Notes under the pieces: model-generated
The model's database searches: none
Told to the model about the DNA's origin: nothing
The model's input: the letters and a program-made list of their open reading frames with translations, nothing else
Translations under genes and position numbers: made by a program
Source: Bacteroidales bacterium
Lineage (GTDB): Bacteria; Bacteroidota; Bacteroidia; Bacteroidales; VadinHA17
Length of the DNA stretch: 64,000 nucleotides
NCBI GenBank assembly: GCA_016715075.1
Contig: JADKBK010000019.1
Location: 62,001 to 126,000 of the forward strand
Direction: 5' to 3'
Part shown: positions 18,327 through 27,033 of the stretch, in pieces
How the letters are laid out: each line of letters starts with the position of its first letter
Numbering within the stretch: position 1 is the stretch's first letter

Positions 18327-20492
18327 ATGTTTAAAATTAAAGAGAAGATTATCGATATCGGTGACGGGAGAACTATTATCCTTGAAACAGGCAAAATGGC
18401 AAGACAAGCTAACGGTTCTGTCCTGTTGAAAATGGGTAAGACTATGTTACTGGCCACTGTTGTATCAGCTGTCGACGCAAAGGAAGACACTGACTTTATG
18501 CCTCTGTCAGTTGAGTATAAAGAGAAATATGCTTCATCGGGGCGTTTCCCTGGCGGATTCCTTAAGAGAGAGGCAAGGCCGTCTGATTATGAGATTCTTG
18601 TTTCACGTCTAGTTGACCGTGCTTTGCGACCACTCTTCCCGGATGATTTTCATGCTGAGACATTTATCACTATCAACCTTATTTCGGCGGATATGGACAT
18701 TATCCCCGATGCACTTGCAGGACTTGCAGCTTCAGCTGCCCTGGCAGTATCTGATATTCCCTTTAATGGTCCGATATCGGAGGTAAGAGTTGCCAGAATA
18801 AATAATAAATTCATTGTCAATCCGACAGCCACAGAGCTGAAGGATGCAGATATCGACCTGATGGTCGGAGCCACATACGACAATATCCTCATGGTTGAAG
18901 GGGAGATGAAAGAGGTTTCTGAAGAAGAGATGCTTGAGGCTCTTAAGATTGCACACGATGCAATAAAAATTCACTGCAAGGCCCAGATGGAATTTGCAGA
19001 AGAGGTTGGATCTACTGTTAAAAGAACATACTGCCATGAGATAAATGATGAAGATCTCAGAAAGAAAGTATGGGATGAGACATATGAGAAATGTTATCTC
19101 GCTGCCAAATCATCTACCGCCGACAAACATAAAAGGATTGATTCATTTGAATCTATAATCACCGGATTTCTTGCACAGTATTCTGAAGAGAATCCTGTGA
19201 ATCAGACCCTTGTGAAAAGATATTACCATGACGTTCTTAAGGAGGCATCCAGAAGGCTGGTACTCGATGATAATATACGTCTGGACGGAAGAAAACCGGA
19301 TGAGATCAGGCAGATTATGTGCGAAATTGATCCTCTTCCTGCAACTCATGGATCAGCCCTCTTTACAAGGGGAGAGACACAGTCACTTACAACTGTCACA
19401 CTCGGGACCAAGCTTGATGAGAAAATAATAGATGATGTTCTGAATAAGGGAACTGAGAAATTCACGCTGCATTATAATTTCCCGCCGTTTGCAACAGGAG
19501 AGGCAAGACCTTCTCGTGGTATAAGCAGAAGGGAAATTGGTCATGGAAACCTGGCCCTCCGTGCACTTAAGAATATGATGCCTGCAGATGATGAGAACCC
19601 ATATGCCATAAGGGTAGTTTCAGATATTCTGGAATCAAACGGATCATCATCAATGGCTACAGTTTGCGCAGGTACACTCGCTCTCATGGATGCCGGAATA
19701 AAATTGAAAAAGCCTGTGTCAGGAATTGCAATGGGCCTTATAACTGACAAGGATACAAAGAAATATGCTGTACTCTCCGATATCCTTGGTGATGAGGATC
19801 ATCTTGGGGATATGGACTTCAAAGTAACCGGAACCCGTGACGGAATTACGGCTACTCAGATGGATATTAAAGTTGACGGACTATCCTTTGAGATACTTAC
19901 AAAAGCGCTCCATCAGGCAAAAGCCGGCAGGCTGCATATCCTCGACATTATGACACAGGTAATAGCAGAACCTCGTCCGGAACTTAAACCTCATGCCCCA
20001 AGAATTGAGATGCTGACTATCCCGAAAGAGATGATCGGTGCCCTTATTGGCCCTGGCGGAAAGGTTATCCAGGAAATACAGCGTGTCACAGGTGCTACGA
20101 TAATAGTTGAAGAGATCGACGGACATGGCGATGTGAATATCTTCGGTGAAAATGCAGAAGTTATCACCGCTGCACTTGACTGGGTAAAGAAAATTGTTAC
20201 TGTTCCTGAGATCGGACAGATCTACAAGGGAAAAGTGAAGACAATTGTTCAGTTTGGTGCATTTGTAGAGATACTTCCAAATAAAGACGGTCTCCTGCAT
20301 ATCTCAGAGATTGAATGGAGAAAGATCGCCAATGTTGAGGATGTCCTTAAAGAGGGACAGGAGGTTGAGGTTAAGATTATTGACATAGATCCTAAAACAG
20401 GAAAAATAAAATTGTCAAGGAAGGAACTCCTTCCGCGTCCTCCGAGACCGGAACAGGATAAAAAGCCGAATCCCAACGACAACATAAACTAA
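18327..20492 (+). CDS. pnp: Polynucleotide phosphorylase
   Basis: PNPase degrades RNA 3' to 5' by phosphorolysis. The 721-residue protein has the two RNase PH cores (about 1-220 and 300-545; FFPPF-like NFPPFATGEARP and the SSSMATVCAGTLALMDAG strand), the linking alpha domain, a KH domain (about 560-615; IGALIGPGGKVIQEI) and an S1 domain (about 625-695; GQIYKGKVKTIVQFGAFVEI). All catalytic landmarks are present and the length is normal. Confidence 0.95.
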   Translation: MFKIKEKIIDIGDGRTIILETGKMARQANGSVLLKMGKTMLLATVVSAVDAKEDTDFMPLSVEYKEKYASSGRFPGGFLKREARPSDYEILVSRLVDRALRPLFPDDFHAETFITINLISADMDIIPDALAGLAASAALAVSDIPFNGPISEVRVARINNKFIVNPTATELKDADIDLMVGATYDNILMVEGEMKEVSEEEMLEALKIAHDAIKIHCKAQMEFAEEVGSTVKRTYCHEINDEDLRKKVWDETYEKCYLAAKSSTADKHKRIDSFESIITGFLAQYSEENPVNQTLVKRYYHDVLKEASRRLVLDDNIRLDGRKPDEIRQIMCEIDPLPATHGSALFTRGETQSLTTVTLGTKLDEKIIDDVLNKGTEKFTLHYNFPPFATGEARPSRGISRREIGHGNLALRALKNMMPADDENPYAIRVVSDILESNGSSSMATVCAGTLALMDAGIKLKKPVSGIAMGLITDKDTKKYAVLSDILGDEDHLGDMDFKVTGTRDGITATQMDIKVDGLSFEILTKALHQAKAGRLHILDIMTQVIAEPRPELKPHAPRIEMLTIPKEMIGALIGPGGKVIQEIQRVTGATIIVEEIDGHGDVNIFGENAEVITAALDWVKKIVTVPEIGQIYKGKVKTIVQFGAFVEILPNKDGLLHISEIEWRKIANVEDVLKEGQEVEVKIIDIDPKTGKIKLSRKELLPRPPRPEQDKKPNPNDNIN

Positions 20493-20500
20493 TTGAAGAG

Positions 20501-20536
20501 GCCGTCTCATATCAAATTGAGACGGCTTTTTTTTGA
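20501..20536 (+). terminator. Terminator after pnp
   Basis: GCCGTCTCA (20501-20509) pairs with TGAGACGGC (20518-20526), followed by eight T residues. Confidence 0.9.
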
Positions 20537-20810
20537 GATTTTTTGATCTTTTAAGGATGTTTTTATATGGTTTCAAACAGTTCCTTGCGCTTTTTGTTGA
20601 ACTCTCTATTTTCAATGAGCAAATTAGTTTCCTTTATTTTCAAATGTTCATTTCTTGTCTTTTATTGATTTAGTGATTCTGTTTTTGGTTCCTGATGTTT
20701 TTCACTGTATTTTTGAGTGCGTTAGGATATGGTTCCTTTTTGGTTTTGTGGAGCCTCGATCTTTTCAAGGTTTTTTAGTTTAGTACGAGGAGCGTGGGTT
20801 TGGAATAATG

Positions 20811-20933
20811 TTAGTTGAATGTTTCCGCGCTCAACTTCTTGAGATTTTCAGCCAGTTCACGGGCATAGTTAAGCTCGTTTTACTCCTTATCGACCTGTTT
20901 TCTCAGAGCTTTGATTATTGTTTGACTTTTCAT
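20811..20933 (-). pseudogene. Remnant of a small helical protein gene, unrecognised
   Basis: On the minus strand an ATG at 20933 opens a 41-codon frame broken by one in-frame TAA at codon 18. The two parts read MKSQTIIKALRKQVDKE and NELNYARELAENLKKLSAE, both strongly helical and charged, so one coiled-coil-like peptide may have been split by a point mutation. I cannot name the family. It could also be chance. Confidence 0.25.
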
Positions 20934-20954
20934 TTGGCTGGTCCCTTTAAAGAA

Positions 20955-20985
20955 GGTGTCCTTTGAGACACCCTCTTTTTTTCAC
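20955..20985 (+). terminator. Terminator-like hairpin in intergenic region
   Basis: GGTGTC (20955-20960) pairs with GACACC (20967-20972), followed by CTCTTTTTTT. No plus-strand gene directly precedes it, so it may be a leftover or the end of an unrecognised transcript. Confidence 0.55.
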
Positions 20986-21152
20986 TATAGTATTCTATAC
21001 CGGGACAGGTTTTTAAGCCGTGCCAAAAACGGTACGCCTTTTTAAGACTCCTGCATTCTATTGCAGTAAACAATACTCATTTACATGTGGAATTGAATAT
21101 GGATATTTTGTAAATATTTTTGGATTTTACTTCCTTTCTTGGTAAATTATCT

Positions 21153-21160
21153 TAAATTTG
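21153..21160 (+). promoter_or_regulatory. -7 element for the TPR lipoprotein gene
   Basis: TAAATTTG matches TAnnTTTG and lies about 80 bp before the start codon. No well-spaced -33 box is seen. Confidence 0.45.
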
Positions 21161-21241
21161 CGTTTGTATCGATAATTTTAGATATCTAGTTCATTATTAA
21201 ACTGGCAACCTAGAAATAATAAACAAATAACACATTTAACT

Positions 21242-22957
21242 ATGAAAAAATTCAGAAGCTATTTTATCCTTATCCTGGCTGCGACTGTTATGACAAGTTG
21301 TAGCGGCCTAAATAAGATGAAGAAAAACTCTAACTTGGTAAAGTATGAGGTTACACCAAAAGTTCTTCAGACAGATGCTGGTGTTGTTACAGTAACTATT
21401 AAAGGTACTTTCCCGGAAAAATATTTTGATAAGAAAACTACAGTGACTCTTACTCCGGTTCTGACATATGCAGGTGGTGAAACCGCTTTTGATAAAGTTC
21501 AGGTAGTTCAGGGCGAGAGCGTACAGGCAAATAATAAAGTAATAACATCCAGCGGGGGTGACTTTACCTATACCGCTTCTGTTCCATACACTGATGCAAT
21601 GAAACTCTCAGAACTCAATTTGAGAATCAAGGCTGTCAGAGGAAACAAAAACCTCGATTTTGAGCCTGTAAAGCTTGCTGATGGTGTTATCGCTACAGCA
21701 ACACTTGTTGAAAAACACGGCAGGGCTGTTATTATGAAAGACAATTTTGTCAGAATATTACCGGAAACTCAGGTAGCTGATATCAACTACCCGATTAACA
21801 GGTCAGAAATCCTCAGCAAAGAGCTCAAGGCTGAAGATATTGCACTGCTTAAGGCATATATCAAAGCAGTTACTGCCGATCCAAACAAACAGTTTAAAAG
21901 TACTGTTGTCAGTTCTTATGCTTCTCCTGACGGTTCAATGAAGATCAATGAGCCACTGTCTGAGAAAAGAGGAGTAGTTGCTGATAAATTCATCAAGAAA
22001 GAATTTGGAAAAATAGAAGCTGCTAAAGCTGCTAACTTCTTTGATTCAAAAACAACTCCTGAAGACTGGGACGGTTTCAAAACTGAAGTGGAAAATTCAT
22101 CAATTCAGGATAAAGACCTTATTTTGCGTGTTTTATCAATGTATTCCGATCCTGACGTTCGCGAAAAAGAGATCAAGAACATGGCAGCAGCATTTGAAAC
22201 TCTGAAAACAGACATCCTCCCAAGACTGAGAAGATCAAAAATGATGATCAACGTTGATAAGATCGGAAGAACTGATGATCAGATCCTTGCAACAATGAAA
22301 TCAGATCCAAAAGCTCTGAGTCTTGAAGAGATGCTTTACGCAGCCACACTGACAAAAGACGTTAACGAGCAGCTCAGTTTCTATCAGACCACAGCTCAGA
22401 ACTTCCCGAAATGTATTCGTGCACACAATAACATTGGTGTTACATTAATGTCTCTCGGAAAAGTTGATGAAGCTGTTGTAGAATTTGAAGCTGCAAAGAC
22501 TATTCAGAATAATGATGTTGTTAAGAATAACCTCGGCTTCGCTGCTCTTGTAAAAGGAGATATTGCAAAAGCTGATGGTTACTTCACCTCAATGACAGCA
22601 GCAACACCTGAGTCAAAATGGGGACAGGGCGTTATCGCAATAACCAAAGGCGAATATGACAAAGCTGTTAATCTGTTCGGAACAGAGCCTTGCTTCAACC
22701 TGGCCCTTGCACAGGTTCTAAAAGGTGATGTCAACAAGGCAAAAGCAACTCTCGACGGCATGAAGGAACTCTGCAAATGCGGAAAACCATCATATCTTAA
22801 AGCAGTTGTCGGTGCACGTCTCGATGACAAAAACTATATGATCGCAGGTCTTAAAGAAGCTATTGCATTCAAAGCTGATTGGAAAGCTTATGCAAAAACT
22901 GATATTGAATTTGGTAAGTACTTCAATGATGATACTTTCAAGTCAATCGTTCAGTAA
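21242..22957 (+). CDS. OmpA-like / TPR lipoprotein, Bacteroidota-specific
   Basis: This 571-residue protein has a lipoprotein signal (MTSC, Cys at about residue 20), so it is anchored in an outer or inner membrane. The middle (about 170-300) has an OmpA-like element with SYASPDGSMKINEPLSEKRGVVADKFI. The C-terminal 200 residues hold TPR-like helices (CIRAHNNIGVTLMSLGKVDEAVVEFEAAKTI). I recognise the type from Bacteroidota genomes but not a named function; a structural envelope role is an inference. It has its own -7 element and a strong terminator, so it is monocistronic. Confidence 0.75.
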   Translation: MKKFRSYFILILAATVMTSCSGLNKMKKNSNLVKYEVTPKVLQTDAGVVTVTIKGTFPEKYFDKKTTVTLTPVLTYAGGETAFDKVQVVQGESVQANNKVITSSGGDFTYTASVPYTDAMKLSELNLRIKAVRGNKNLDFEPVKLADGVIATATLVEKHGRAVIMKDNFVRILPETQVADINYPINRSEILSKELKAEDIALLKAYIKAVTADPNKQFKSTVVSSYASPDGSMKINEPLSEKRGVVADKFIKKEFGKIEAAKAANFFDSKTTPEDWDGFKTEVENSSIQDKDLILRVLSMYSDPDVREKEIKNMAAAFETLKTDILPRLRRSKMMINVDKIGRTDDQILATMKSDPKALSLEEMLYAATLTKDVNEQLSFYQTTAQNFPKCIRAHNNIGVTLMSLGKVDEAVVEFEAAKTIQNNDVVKNNLGFAALVKGDIAKADGYFTSMTAATPESKWGQGVIAITKGEYDKAVNLFGTEPCFNLALAQVLKGDVNKAKATLDGMKELCKCGKPSYLKAVVGARLDDKNYMIAGLKEAIAFKADWKAYAKTDIEFGKYFNDDTFKSIVQ

Positions 22958-22972
22958 ATATTATTTCTAATA

Positions 22973-23006
22973 AAAAAAGGCTGCCGGAAATGGCAGCCTT
23001 TTTTTT
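22973..23006 (+). terminator. Terminator after the TPR lipoprotein gene
   Basis: AAAAAAAGGCTGCC pairs with GGCAGCCTTTTTTTT around a six-base loop. Confidence 0.9.
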
Positions 23007-23381
23007 ATATCGCCTCACCCCAACCCCCTTTCTTTTTAATCCGCCTCACCCCAATGGGTCTGTTGAAAAAGTACTTCGTGTGCCTTAGTGCTTCCCGATA
23101 GCCATCGGGACTTTTTGTGTCATTCGTGTTTAATTGTAAAATACTTAACCACAAAGGGTCACAAAGTACAACACAAAGGAACACAAAGGAAAGACCGTAT
23201 TTAGATGACTTTTTAGACATCCACCTAAAAACCTTATTATATGATTCTTCCTCCCCTTCTCTCCCGGGAGAAGGGGGCGGGGGATGAGTTATAACAAAAT
23301 GGGAGAAGTGGTCGGGGGATGAGGTAAAACAAAATGGGAGAAGGGGTCGTGGAATGAGGTTTAACAAAACGCGTGAAGCAG
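23007..23381. other. Repeat-filled intergenic region
   Basis: It contains a TCCCGATAG palindrome (23093-23110), a stretch of ACACAAAGG-type repeats (about 23140-23190) and a 35-bp tandem repeat (23266 on). No gene with family resemblance is present; an ORF across it is repeat-encoded. Confidence 0.6.
23093..23110. repeat. Dispersed 18-bp palindrome TCCCGATAG.CATCGGGA
   Basis: Copy of the palindrome also seen at 31380-31397 and 49266-49283, here with a C at one central position. It sits inside a stretch of ACAAAG-type repeat remnants. Confidence 0.75.
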
Positions 23382-23405
23382 CTAAGGGGTCGGGTGATGA
23401 GGCCT
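23266..23405. repeat. 35-bp tandem repeat, four copies
   Basis: The motif GGGAGAAG starts at 23266, 23301 and 23336, and a decayed copy (GCGTGAAG) starts at 23371, so the period is exactly 35 bp. Each unit continues with a variable GGTCGGGGGATGAGG and an AACAAAA stretch. There are no unique spacers, so it is not a CRISPR array. The last copy forms the 3' end of the TrmH-like gene. Confidence 0.85.
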
Positions 23406-23918
23406 GTTCAATTCCCATAACACAATTCCTGTACTTATCGCAATATTGAATGAGTGCTTGGTCCCGAACTGTGGGATCTCAATACAGGAATCACAATTAT
23501 TCAGCACCTCCTGGTCAACGCCATTGATCTCATGTCCGAAGATCAGGGCATACTTTGCATCAGGTTCAGCCGGGAACTTATCAAGATCGGTGGATCCTTC
23601 AGCCTGTTCAATTCCGATAATCTTATAACCCTCTTCTTTTAGACTGGTAACAGCACTTAAGGTATTTGGGAAATATTTCCAGGAAACCGATTCCGTTGCA
23701 CCAAGGGCTGTCTTCTGGATCTCCCTGTTGGGTGGTGTGGCTGTTATTCCGCAGAGATATATTGCTTCCACGGCGAATGCATCAGCTGTACGGAAAATGG
23801 AACCTACATTGCTCTGACTCCTTACATTATCAAGGACAATGACAAAAGGTGATTTTTTGGATTTACGGAATTCTTCTACCGTCTTTCTCTCAAGTTCTTT
23901 GTTAAGAAGCTTCCGCAT
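23382..23918 (-). CDS. TrmH/SpoU-family RNA 2'-O-methyltransferase
   Basis: The 178-residue SPOUT enzyme methylates ribose in tRNA or rRNA using SAM. The three family motifs are visible: LDNVRSQSNVGSIFRTADAF (near residue 30), IFGHEINGVDQEVL (near 130) and CIEIPQFGTKHSFNIAISTGI (near 145). The target RNA cannot be told. The last residues (PHHPTP) come from the fourth copy of the 35-bp tandem repeat, replacing the expected end just after the conserved ALWELNR-like segment. The gene stands alone and is divergent from sucC. Confidence 0.9.
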   Translation of the reverse strand: MRKLLNKELERKTVEEFRKSKKSPFVIVLDNVRSQSNVGSIFRTADAFAVEAIYLCGITATPPNREIQKTALGATESVSWKYFPNTLSAVTSLKEEGYKIIGIEQAEGSTDLDKFPAEPDAKYALIFGHEINGVDQEVLNNCDSCIEIPQFGTKHSFNIAISTGIVLWELNRPHHPTP

Positions 23919-24018
23919 TTTTTATGCAAAATAAATAAATAATCTCGTATTTATTATTATTTTGTGACCCTCGGATTCTAAATTAAATCATTTGTTTTAA
24001 TAACTAAAATTTCAAAGG

Positions 24019-25212
24019 ATGAATGTTCATGAATTTCAGGGGAAGTCGTTACTCAAAGCATATAATGTTGATATCCAGGAAGGTTTTGTAGCTGAAACCC
24101 CTGAGCAGGCAGTCACCGTTGCACATCAGTTGAAGGAAAAATTCGGATCTGATTTTTTTGTTGTTAAAGCACAAATTCATGCAGGAGGAAGAGGAAAAGG
24201 AGGAGGAGTAAAGCTTGCAAAATCAATTGAGGAAGCAGGAAAGATTGCAAGCCAGATTTTGGGCATGCAATTGATAACGCCTCAGACAGGGCCGGAAGGA
24301 AAAAAGGTTAACAGGGTATTGATCGCCCAGGATGTATATTATAAGGGAGAAACAGATCCCAAGGAGTTTTATATCAGTATACTTCTGAATCGCGACAGCG
24401 GGAAATATACCTTTCTCTATTCACCTGAAGGCGGAATGTCGATCGAAGAGGTGGCAGAAAAAACACCCGATCGTATTTTCACGGAGGAAATTGATCCGGC
24501 AATAGGTTTACAGGCCTACCAAACCAGGAATATTGGATTTAAACTTGGCCTGTCAGGATTAGCATTTAAAAATATGCAGACATTCCTTACAGGGATTTAT
24601 GAGACATTTAAAAGTTGCGATGCCACGCTCCTGGAGATCAACCCTGCTTTGAAAACAAGCGATAACAGGGTCCTTGCTGTCGATTGCAAGCTTGTACTTG
24701 ATGATAACGCATTATACAGACAGGCTGATCTGGCAGGTATGAGAGATTTCTCCGAAGAGGATCCCGTGGAAGTGGAGGCAGGAAAACATAATCTGAATTT
24801 TGTAAAGCTGGACGGAAATGTTGGTTGCATGGTCAATGGGGCAGGTCTGGCTATGGCTACAATGGATATAATCAAGCTCTCGGGCGGTTCTCCTGCTAAT
24901 TTCCTTGATGTGGGAGGAGGCGCAAATCCAAAAACTGTCGAAGCAGGTTTCAGAATAATCCTGAAAGATCCGGCAGTGAAAGCAATACTGATAAATATAT
25001 TCGGAGGCATTGTCAGATGCGACAGGGTGGCTAATGGAGTTGTAGAGGCTTACAAATCGATAGGTGAGATCCATGTTCCTGTAATTGTAAGATTGCAGGG
25101 CACCAATGCAGAGGAGGCAAAAAAGATCATTGATAATTCAGGCCTTGCAGTCTTCTCCGCAAGTTCTTTCAGCGATGCAGCAGCTCTTGTAACGAAGGTT
25201 CTGAGTCAGTAA
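24019..25212 (+). CDS. sucC: Succinyl-CoA ligase (ADP/GDP-forming) beta subunit
   Basis: SucC binds the nucleotide and phosphorylates succinyl-CoA in the TCA cycle. The 397-residue protein starts MNVHEFQGKSLLKAYNV, has an ATP-grasp domain with KAQIHAGGRGKGGGVKLA (near residue 50) and ends with the CoA-ligase domain (GGGANPKTVEAGFRIIL, INIFGGIVRCDRVA). Length is normal (E. coli 388). The alpha subunit gene sucD, often adjacent, does not follow; the next gene is an unrelated peptidase-like protein. Confidence 0.93.
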   Translation: MNVHEFQGKSLLKAYNVDIQEGFVAETPEQAVTVAHQLKEKFGSDFFVVKAQIHAGGRGKGGGVKLAKSIEEAGKIASQILGMQLITPQTGPEGKKVNRVLIAQDVYYKGETDPKEFYISILLNRDSGKYTFLYSPEGGMSIEEVAEKTPDRIFTEEIDPAIGLQAYQTRNIGFKLGLSGLAFKNMQTFLTGIYETFKSCDATLLEINPALKTSDNRVLAVDCKLVLDDNALYRQADLAGMRDFSEEDPVEVEAGKHNLNFVKLDGNVGCMVNGAGLAMATMDIIKLSGGSPANFLDVGGGANPKTVEAGFRIILKDPAVKAILINIFGGIVRCDRVANGVVEAYKSIGEIHVPVIVRLQGTNAEEAKKIIDNSGLAVFSASSFSDAAALVTKVLSQ

Positions 25213-25266
25213 TACTGAATAGATACCGGTATTGTCCGGAAATCAGATTCAAACAGAACCCTGTTA

Positions 25267-25950
25267 ATGATAAACCGCAGTATAAATACAAAGATCCTGC
25301 TTAAGATTTCTATTGTTGTAGCAGTATCTTTTTCCCTGTTGATCTTAATTGAGAGCAGAGGTCATCCCGCAAGATATTTCAGCACCCGCTGCCTCAGTTA
25401 CCGGCAAAAGGATTTCAGCAGGAAACTTAATGACAGGATTGTTGATTATTCCGCGGAAGCAAAACAGCGGGGAATAAGTCCATGCAAGAGTGACAGGGAG
25501 CTCAAGCAAAGGATATCAGAAGGAAAACTTGTAAGAGTACGGTCAGGGAGGAAGTATCTTATTGACAGAATGACCTTCAGCTATCCTGCCGTTACAGGTG
25601 AGAGTAAGATTCTTCTTGACGAGATATCCAGGAGATTCAGGGAAAAAGTTGCCCAAAAAGGTCTGTACGGATCGAGGTTTTACATAACCTCAATGACAAG
25701 AAAACCTGAAGGATTGAAGAATCTGCGGCGTTACAACAGCAATTCATCAGCCAATAGCCCTCACCTCTATGGGAATGCTTTCGATATCAGCTATAAAAGG
25801 TTCTCGGTAAGAAAGATGTTCCTGACCAATTGTGATAAGAAATATCTTAAGGAAGCCCTTGCCGAAGTGATATGGGACCTTCGTGCAGAACACCGTTGCT
25901 GGGCAACATATGAAAGAATGCAAAACTGTTTTCATGTTGTTGCCCGTTGA
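25267..25950 (+). CDS. DUF5715 family protein, M15-peptidase-like
   Basis: The 227-residue protein has an N-terminal membrane segment or uncleaved signal (about 10-28) and a periplasmic domain. The C-terminal half has SPHLYGNAFDISY and CFHVVAR, placing His and Asp as in zinc-dependent M15/VanY-type D,D-carboxypeptidases, and YITSMTR before them. A role in trimming peptidoglycan peptides is an inference. It starts 54 bp after sucC. Confidence 0.7.
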   Translation: MINRSINTKILLKISIVVAVSFSLLILIESRGHPARYFSTRCLSYRQKDFSRKLNDRIVDYSAEAKQRGISPCKSDRELKQRISEGKLVRVRSGRKYLIDRMTFSYPAVTGESKILLDEISRRFREKVAQKGLYGSRFYITSMTRKPEGLKNLRRYNSNSSANSPHLYGNAFDISYKRFSVRKMFLTNCDKKYLKEALAEVIWDLRAEHRCWATYERMQNCFHVVAR

Positions 25951-25961
25951 GAGTTCTTAAT

Positions 25962-26174
25962 TTATTTTTTTTTATGGGAACCGTCGCAAAATGGTTTATT
26001 ATCTGATTTTCCGCACCTGCATAAATAGACCTCCTTTGGAAAATCCTCAGTTCCTCTTTGCATATCTTTTAAAAAAATATTCCCTGATATTTTTAGCGGT
26101 CCCGAATCAATCACTTCAATAATTGCCTGGGTTTTGTTTTGTTTCTTCTCTTCCATTACTGCAATATTAACCAT
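25962..26174 (-). CDS. Small CDGSH iron-sulfur domain protein
   Basis: From ATG 26174 the product is 70 residues and ends in a single CDGSH motif (CRCGKSDNKPFCDGSH), which holds a 2Fe-2S cluster with three Cys and one His. The start codon overlaps the stop of the upstream CDGSH gene by eight bases (ATGGTTAA), so the two are translationally coupled. An alternative start at 26153 exists. Its partner and redox role are unknown. Confidence 0.75.
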   Translation of the reverse strand: MVNIAVMEEKKQNKTQAIIEVIDSGPLKISGNIFLKDMQRGTEDFPKEVYLCRCGKSDNKPFCDGSHKKK

Positions 26175-26682
26175 TAAAGCCGATTTTCCTGTGGCGGCCA
26201 TCACAGAAGGGCTGATGATCGCTTTCTCCGCACCTGCAAATTGAAATAATTCCATCCTGCACATCCTTGCTGATATCACTGTATGCAATTGAGAAATTAC
26301 CCTTGAGAACTATTGGCCCGTCAACCATTATTTTAACTGATACAGGTTCGGCTTCTTCGATAATCTCTTTAGTCTCCATTAGATCAGGTCTTCTGAATTT
26401 GATGTGATTCACCTGATCATTTCCTACAGCATCATTTCTGGCTTCGTCATTCCATTTCCACGTAAGGGCATCTGTCGGGCATAAATTAACAATTTCAATG
26501 ATTTTGTCAGTATCTGAGCCATTCATGTCGATCCATGGGCGCCTGCTAGGGTCAAAGACTTCAATTAACTCCCTGTAGCAATATGAAGCGTGAACACACG
26601 CTGATGGTTTCCAATATACTGTTATGTCATTGTTCTTATATCTTTTGCCCCCTGTGAACTTACTATCATTCCTTTCCATCAC
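26167..26682 (-). CDS. Divergent monocluster ferredoxin fused to a CDGSH domain
   Basis: This 171-residue protein has two parts. The N-terminal 75 residues contain WKPSACVHASYC and NLCPTDALTW, matching the Fer4_19 type (a divergent 4Fe-4S monocluster domain). The C-terminal part ends with CRCGESDHQPFCDGRH, a CDGSH 2Fe-2S site. Fer4_19 plus CDGSH fusions are known in Bacteroidota; the function is unknown, with electron transfer or redox sensing likely. It overlaps the next CDGSH gene by eight bases. Confidence 0.8.
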   Translation of the reverse strand: MMERNDSKFTGGKRYKNNDITVYWKPSACVHASYCYRELIEVFDPSRRPWIDMNGSDTDKIIEIVNLCPTDALTWKWNDEARNDAVGNDQVNHIKFRRPDLMETKEIIEEAEPVSVKIMVDGPIVLKGNFSIAYSDISKDVQDGIISICRCGESDHQPFCDGRHRKIGFNG

Positions 26683-27033
26683 TTAACCTGTTATGTGTTA
26701 TTAAAGGGTTTCTTACATAAACATCACTAAACATACTTATTATCAAATCATTACCATGTATGATAAGTGTGAGGCAATGTTCACTGTCCAAGGTTGCAAT
26801 TTAATATTTTTAAAAATACCAGTGACAGAGTATTATAATGAATAATTATTTTTGAAACATATCATATGTTAAGTGCTCAAAATTCATTTATTTAGCACCG
26901 CAATGATTGAAGTGATGATTTTGCAGTCAGGATGTAAATAATCAATCTGATCATTGGATTTTTTGTTAATTTGCATTAAATACTCTTTTTGCTGAAATCA
27001 GCAGTGTACCTGATTCAGAAGAGCAAAATAATT
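26683..27033. other. AT-rich divergent intergenic region
   Basis: About 350 bp between the CDGSH genes (-) and the kinase (+). No gene, strong hairpin or full promoter match is visible. Confidence 0.4.

Larger units (their letters stand above)
20537..21241. other. 700-bp intergenic region between pnp and the TPR lipoprotein gene
   Basis: It holds a small broken reading frame on the minus strand (20811-20933), a terminator-like hairpin (20955-20985) and an AT-rich promoter region with a -7 element at 21153-21160. The rest is T-rich on this strand with stop codons throughout. Confidence 0.5.

Noticed and set aside
23266..23405. CRISPR array
   Set aside because: The 35-bp period is continuous repeat with no unique spacers, and there are no cas genes.
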